Origin: Polytrichum commune
Lineage: Eukaryota > Streptophyta > Polytrichopsida > Polytrichales > Polytrichaceae
Assembly (NCBI GenBank): GCA_950295325.1
Contig: OX485808.1
Span: 22,404,527 to 22,468,526, forward strand
Length of the DNA stretch: 64,000 nt
Direction: 5' to 3'
In this document: positions 58,627 to 64,000 of the stretch, in pieces
Layout: each line of letters begins with the position of its first letter
Numbering within the stretch: the first letter of the stretch is position 1
Made by a program: the position numbers and the translations under genes
Notes under the pieces: model-generated
Databases searched by the model: none
The model's input: the letters and a program-made list of their open reading frames with translations, nothing else
Told to the model about the DNA's origin: nothing

Positions 58627-60101
58627 GGGGATCGCTATTTCCACACCTTTTTTGGCTAGATTCACACCTCTTTGCTGGTTCGGTTGGCGTTGCACTGAGA
58701 CGCTACATATAAGATTCTTCATGGTGCATCCGGACCGTTGATCCACCAAGGCCCATCCAAGGGCCTCAATGATCCTAGGTGGCGGTGGGGTGGGGGGCGG
58801 GGGTGGTGCTTGCCACCAAGGCGGGGTGGGGCCGTGGGCCTCTCATGTCTTTTTTGGGGAGGCCGGATTTAGGGTGGTGTCGGGCTTAGTGGCTAGGCGG
58901 GCCCAGTGGCTAGGCCTACTTATTATTAACTAGTTGGTTAGCCTTACTCTACTTACTAAATGACTAGTTGGTTACCCTTACTCTACTTACTAAATGACTA
59001 GTTAATTAGCCTTACTCTACTTACTAAATGACTAGTTGGTTACCCTTACTTGGTATTTTGGTAGGCTATCATGTTACAACCATTGCAAGGAAGGAGGCTA
59101 TCCACAATCATATAACATAGAATTACAACATAATGGTAATGTCATTAGAGGCACTACATTTCCGGATGAAAATATTCGATTTGCTTGACAATAGGGATGA
59201 TACATAGATTATGTAATGTACGTGACACTAAGTAGGATACAATTATTTACAAATGTATATGGGCCTTTCGTGGGCACTCTTCTTAATTGGACATGTATAT
59301 TTGAGTGATATATGTGCAAGTCTTGAAGTTAGGTATGGACACCTATATGATCATTATTGACACCATAATCTTCACTTTGATAATGACTAAGATATTCATA
59401 TGAGCTCCTAAATTTTGATTTGGATTTGCTAACCATCTAGGGTTCCAACGTTAAAGAAACCAAGCCACATGATAAGACCCGTCTACCATGTATCATCCCT
59501 ATTGTCAAGCAAATCGAATATTTTCATCCGGAAATGTAGTGCCTCTAATGACATTACCATTATGTTGTAATTCTATGCTATATGATTGTGGATAGCCTCC
59601 TTCCTTGCAATGGTTGTAACATGATAGCCTACCAAAATACCAAGTAAGGGTAACCAACTAGTCATTTAGTAAGTAGAGTAAGGCTAATTAACTAGTCATT
59701 TAGTAAGTAGAGTAAGGGTAACCAACTAGTCATTTAGTAAGTAGAGTAAGGCTAACCAACTAGTTATTTAGTAAGTAGAGTAAGGGTAACCAACTAGTTA
59801 TATAATAAGTAGGCCTAGCCACTGGGCCCGCCTAGCCACTAAGCCCGACACCACCCTAAATCCGGCCTCCCCAAAAAAGACATGAGAGGCCCACGGCCCC
59901 ACCCCGCCTTGGTGGCAAGCACCACCCCCGCCCCCCACCCCACCGCCACCTAGGATCATTGAGGCCCTTGGATGGGCCTTGGTGGATCAACGGTCCGGAT
60001 GCACCATGAAGAATCTTATATGTAGCGTCTCAGTGCAACGCCAACCGAACCAGCAAAGAGGTGTGAATCTAGCCAAAAAAGGTGTGGAAATAGCGATCCC
60101 C
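58627..60101. mobile_element. 1475-bp foldback element with very long inverted repeats
   Basis: The left arm (58627 to about 59205) and right arm (about 59495 to 60101) are nearly exact complements for roughly 580-600 bp, starting GGGGATCGCTATTTCCACAC. Perfect 8-bp duplication ATATTATA (58619-58626 and 60102-60109). Within the arms a module of about 38 bp, CTAGTTGGTTACCCTTACTC and variants, is tandemly repeated. The loop of about 290 bp has no coding region. Long arms suggest Mutator-like or Foldback elements; the 8-bp duplication fits hAT. I leave the superfamily open. Confidence 0.88.
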
Positions 60102-60179
60102 ATATTATAATTGTATTGGCTATAAAATTTTATAAATATGGATACATTTAGTTCAATGTGCTTGGTCATTAATGTACAA

Positions 60180-60440
60180 GGTGAGGCATATGCCCCACCC
60201 CCTTAAAACTTAAAAAAAAACTAATTACTGCTTCACAAGGTGAGGCATATGCCCCACCCCCTTAGAACTTGAAAAAAAACTAATTGCGGCTCCACAAGGT
60301 GTGGCATATGCCTCACCCCCTTAGAACTTGAAAAAAAACTAATTACGGCTCCACAAGGTGTGGCATATGCCTCACCCCTTTAAATCTTGGAAAAACCAGT
60401 TAAGGCTCCACAAGGTGTGGCATGTGCTTCATCCCTCTAA
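60180..60440. repeat. 59-bp tandem repeat containing a short palindrome
   Basis: Units begin at 60180, 60239, 60298, 60357 and 60414. Each has GGTGAGGCATATGCCCCACC or a variant (GTGTGGCATATGCCTCAC), a run of A and CTAATTACGGCTCCACAA-like sequence. Confidence 0.88.
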
Positions 60441-61069
60441 AATATGTAAGGGTAAATACCAAATACGGGAGAACATAACATAAACAACCTCCCATTACAC
60501 TTAAGTTAAAATGAGTAATACTTGAATTGAAAATGAACAAATATAGATATTGATGTAAATATTTTTTATAATATATATTATAATAAAATTTATTTAAAGT
60601 TGTATTTATAAAATTTATGTAGATTAAATTATCATAATGATTTTAAAACCTATATCATCTATATTTCATGAGCATGATTAATTGCCTAAGGAACTTAAAT
60701 ATTACGAGTCATATGACTATAAAAAGTGTTAGGATATAAATTTTAATATGATAAGTTGAATATATGAATATAATACCAATAAATTTTATTATAATATTAT
60801 TTTCTAAAAATAGAATAAGGGTGTTATAGCTGAACTTTAAATATAATTAATATATTCACTAAAAATAGAGTGTATTATATTCATAACTAAAATTGAGATG
60901 CATTGATCGCACTAAAAATAGACTGGAGTTATTTACAACTAACTACCCTACATTGAAAGTGTAAGGTAAAAAAATTCAAATGTAAATTCTTAAATTTGTG
61001 CATGATAGACCAATACAAAGTTTGTCCACACATATAAGATTAAAAAATAAACGTCTGAACTAAACTAAA
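60441..61069. other. very AT-rich spacer
   Basis: No gene. The sequence is dominated by A/T runs. Confidence 0.45.
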
Positions 61070-61210
61070 ATGCCGCTTAGGATTAGATCAATTTTTTCAG
61101 CCGCCGCTCTTCTCCAACACCGATCTTCTTCGGCGCCTCTTACTCCTGCAACTCTTACTCCAATACCTTCTTGTTTCTCACCGATGGTACCTCTTCAGTC
61201 ATTCTTCTAA
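61070..61210 (+). other. short ORF resembling an organelle-targeting presequence
   Basis: ATG at 61070 opens MPLRIRSIFSAAALLQHRS followed by a Ser/Pro/Thr-rich stretch and a stop about 47 codons on. Its Arg, Ser, Ala and Leu content and lack of acidic residues look like a mitochondrial or plastid presequence. No mature protein follows in any frame I read, so it may be a broken or captured first exon, or chance. Confidence 0.2.
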
Positions 61211-61775
61211 TTGTTATTCCTCAAAAATTTAGAAATTTTTCTAGTACTACATCATCTAACCTATTGCTGCAGAATTTTGATCTTTCAGCTCTCTATCATC
61301 TTATTGCGTTCAATCCACTCTCCAATAACTCTAATGTCTTCCTTTGCAGCTCAATTGATCTTCAACTCTACTTTCAACTTATATATGCGCTTCAATACCA
61401 ACTCTTATTCAATATTCAAATACCACCGTATTTTATGCTTATTTTCAACTTTATTCAGAATGTACTTCAATGAAGCACTCCATTTAGGTAATTGTTTAAC
61501 TCTTCAATTTTTTGGGATTCAGATCTAAATCTGATTTCGTTTTTTAAAATAACATAATTTGTTAATTATTACAAAATATTACAGTATACTTAATACATGT
61601 AGTTCATTATATGAGATTTTCGTAATAAATGCCTCATCCTCATTTTTCAAATTATAGAATATGTGATCATTACCCTTATATAAACCTTCAAAATCGGTAT
61701 TATTCATCCGTATTGCTGAATTTTGTTTTTCTCATTCTTAATTACAAAATATTGTATCACTTCTATTCCTTTCAA

Positions 61776-61915
61776 GCTGAGGCAATGCCTCACCCTTATG
61801 AAACAAAATTCTATGTTTTGAATTTTTTTTTTTGGGTGAGGCATGTGCCTCACCTTCCTTAAGAAATCTAAATTTTTCCTTATGCTTGTGCTTAAAGGTG
61901 AGGCACATGCCTCAT
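61776..61915. repeat. three dispersed GTGAGGCA palindromes
   Basis: CTGAGGCAATGCCTCAC at about 61777-61793, GTGAGGCA-TG-TGCCTCAC at 61836-61853 and GTGAGGCA-CA-TGCCTCAT at 61898-61915, separated by unrelated AT-rich DNA. Confidence 0.85.
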
Positions 61916-62002
61916 CCTTAGTGGGAAAGTCGAATTTTGTTGTGATTGTATAAAATATAATGTGTTTAGAGGATATTTTTATGTCTTTAAAATGGTTCAT
62001 GT

Positions 62003-62308
62003 GTGCTTGTAAGAAGTGAGGTTGGAGGTGATATCATGCGGGTCAAGGGTGGTGGGCCTTCCAAGGCCCCCCCGAATAAACATTTGAAGCCTTCGAATGT
62101 TTTTAAGGATTATGGATGGTTTCTCACACGCGATGACAAGCATGTGCTCTTAAAGATTTCTACTTATCTGTGGATGGAAAACAAAGTATGGTGTTGTAAA
62201 GCATGGTCCAAAGGAGAAATTGTTCAAAAAATTGTTACTCTTGCCTATACATATGATATGGATTTAGGTTTAGGTTTAGGTTTAGGTTTAGACTCTTTGG
62301 ATGGTTAA
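62003..62308 (+). other. 101-codon frame of unknown meaning with (TTTAGG)n
   Basis: The frame contains FKDYGWFLTRDDKHVLLK and STYLWMENKVWCCKAWSKG, which look protein-like, and ends in a LG repeat made by (TTTAGG)n at about 62263-62291. I do not recognise a family. It could be a fragment of a degenerate mobile-element or duplicated gene. Confidence 0.25.
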
Positions 62309-64000
62309 AACTATTTTAGTTGAGATTCGTATTTTATATATATATATATATATATAGTTTGAAAAGAAAAATATTTGTTACATTATATATTGATATTTCA
62401 ATATAAGATGACACAAGTATGTCGTTATTTTCTTTGGAACCATCAACTTCAATATTATTACTTCTATGGTGAAGCAAGTGTTGTGTCACTTAGTTTCAAT
62501 TTATTTTCATGTGTTTGGTTCAAGGGTGAGGTGTATGTGTCGTTTTTTTTATTAGGTTTGCAAATAATGTATTTTAAGCTATGCACAAACGGATGTGTTT
62601 TATTCCTTTGATTTATTTCATAACCTAAATGTTTTTACTAAAAAAATAAAACACAATAAAAATATGATGGTCATATAGTGTATAAGCCTTGTCTTGGAAT
62701 TATTTGAAACTTATAATATTTGAAAGTATTTGTGTCAAAGTATGAATCATTGCGCAATCATTCCAAAAGTTGAGAATAAAATATTAAAAATAATCCCCCA
62801 AAAAGTGCACATGCTTATGTGCACTTTCAACGAAACCATTGTTCTATATGCGGCACTTGCATTTCCATAGCTCAGAGGTGGAGTGAATGATGGAGCTCTC
62901 TCTTATGGACCAAAGTAAGGCACATGACACATGTGTATTTGGCCCACAACATCATTACCCTCACCAATATAAAGCCGCACAACATCCCCTAGAAACAATT
63001 AATCTAAAGAAGTTATGAATATCAAGGAACAACATGTGATAAAATATACCCCAATATTACAAGAGTGGCGGTATGTGTTTGTTTGTTTGTTGTTGATCAT
63101 GTGCGGAGTTTTTATGATGAACTATGGGTTTAGGTTATGTCTTTTCTAGGCCCTTCACTTGCTCACAGTTACACACTCAGTTTCCCCTCCTCCTCTCATG
63201 GCACACATACATAGAAGCTTGTTTGAACCTAGCTATGTCTGTGGTCTTATTGCCAACGAGGTCACTCAACTATGTATTCAAAGTTTTGGTTGCTTTGCAA
63301 CATAACCAATAATTGCATTCTTTATCCAATTACTATGCCCCAATCTTGAGTATTTTCCCAACCATAGTGGCCTCATTGAGATGTGCCTTTATTTCTGTTA
63401 TCAAACCTTTGAGGAGTGGAGTTTGTAAATATCCGCTAAACCCCCTTCAGAAAACCTAGAACAATTATTTATTTTTATTTGTATTTGTATTATTTATTTT
63501 TTCAAATTTGCATCAAGGTTGTCAATCTCTGTGTGGAACTTCGAAATTGACCAACAACAACTACCCATCGATGTTGGAAGTGTGTATCATTATCCTAGAT
63601 AATTGGTATTTGTGTTCTAAGTATGATTCTACTAGGGTAATTATTGTTAGTTTTATAAATGAAGATGGTTACTTATGATGTAAGGGCTAATTTGTTTTTT
63701 GTTCTAAGGTTAACGTTGTATTTCTTGTAGGTGATGGATTGGTTGCGTTCTCTTCCGTCTCAAATGAACCTCAAAGCATTTGGTAAGCTCCTTGCTAATG
63801 ATGTGGTACATTAGCATAAGTTAGTTGAGTTCAATTGGAATGGAAACCTTTTGAAAGAAAAAGAAAAAAGAAAAAAGAAACTCTACGCTGGAGAATTTGT
63901 TCGACATATTTCTTATGTTGTAAGGTTGACTTGTCTGATGGATTTTTTGATCTCAAATGGACATCTTTATTTGAGTGGTGTATGGGTGGATATGAATCTA
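62309..64000. other. AT-rich intergenic to the window edge
   Basis: (TA)n at about 62336-62357. Near 63729 GTGATGGATTGGTTGCGTTC could open an exon on the plus strand (MDWLRSLPSQMNLKAFGKLL), but it stops soon after and I cannot support a gene. Confidence 0.4.

Noticed and set aside
62868-62892. TAGCTCAGAGGTGGAG, resembling a tRNA A box
   Set aside because: I could not find an acceptor stem, anticodon arm or B box at the proper distance.

Overview
The window is land-plant nuclear DNA. The evidence is a complete three-exon phenylalanine ammonia-lyase (PAL) gene, TTTAGGG-type telomere-like tracts, plant-type PIF/Harbinger, hAT, CACTA and LINE elements, and AT-rich intergenic DNA with GC-richer genes. 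The PAL sequence (asparagine/glycine-repeat N-terminus, [10 protein letters not shown]) and the low gene density suggest a large-genome non-flowering plant such as a fern or lycophyte. That placement is inference. The only clearly intact cellular gene is PAL, on the minus strand (20186-23195).

The left 15 kb is the unusual part. A minus-strand gene set (6821 down to 52) encodes a protein with a WIIDGQHS motif like that of the DGQHR/ParB-sulfiredoxin superfamily (two in-frame stops and a frameshift), a disordered/coiled-coil segment that splices in phase to an FCP1/HAD-type phosphatase domain, and an Ala/Pro/Ser-rich exon pair. Divergent from it on the plus strand (11609-14787) is a large DUF7869-like, probably transposon-derived protein. 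This block, and nowhere else in the window, carries 29 copies of a dyad-symmetric site: arm TTTACGAACG, two variable bases, arm CGTTCGTAAA. The sites lie in introns, in the intergenic region and twice in frame inside an exon. They also bound a 306-bp tandem duplication. I regard this as the best candidate for an undescribed system.

The rest is mostly mobile DNA. It includes a degenerate Myb/SANT plus Harbinger remnant (15244-16380), hAT-like nonautonomous elements with 8-bp target duplications and G/C-rich, sometimes homopolymeric, ends (16805, 26854, 49973, 56659), a LINE with endonuclease and YADD reverse transcriptase (26735-30006) carrying one of those elements, several Tourist-like MITEs with 3-bp TNA target duplications (23814, 25985, 37677, 38319, 39915), and a CACTA-type MITE (42295). 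It also includes a full-length PIF/Harbinger element with both genes damaged (51973-56138), a terminal-inverted-repeat element (57301) and a 1475-bp foldback element (58627-60101). Tandem repeats lie at 7658, 10301, 32788, 35998, 42651, 43753, 53791 and 60180. A second short palindrome family (GTGAGGCA, two bases, TGCCTCAC) occupies 60.2-61.9 kb.

No operon-like cooperation is expected in such DNA. The one plausible functional link is between the palindromes and the two divergent genes that flank the densest site clusters. Large stretches (about 24.1-26 kb, 30-32.7 kb, 44.2-50 kb, 62-64 kb) hold nothing I can identify.
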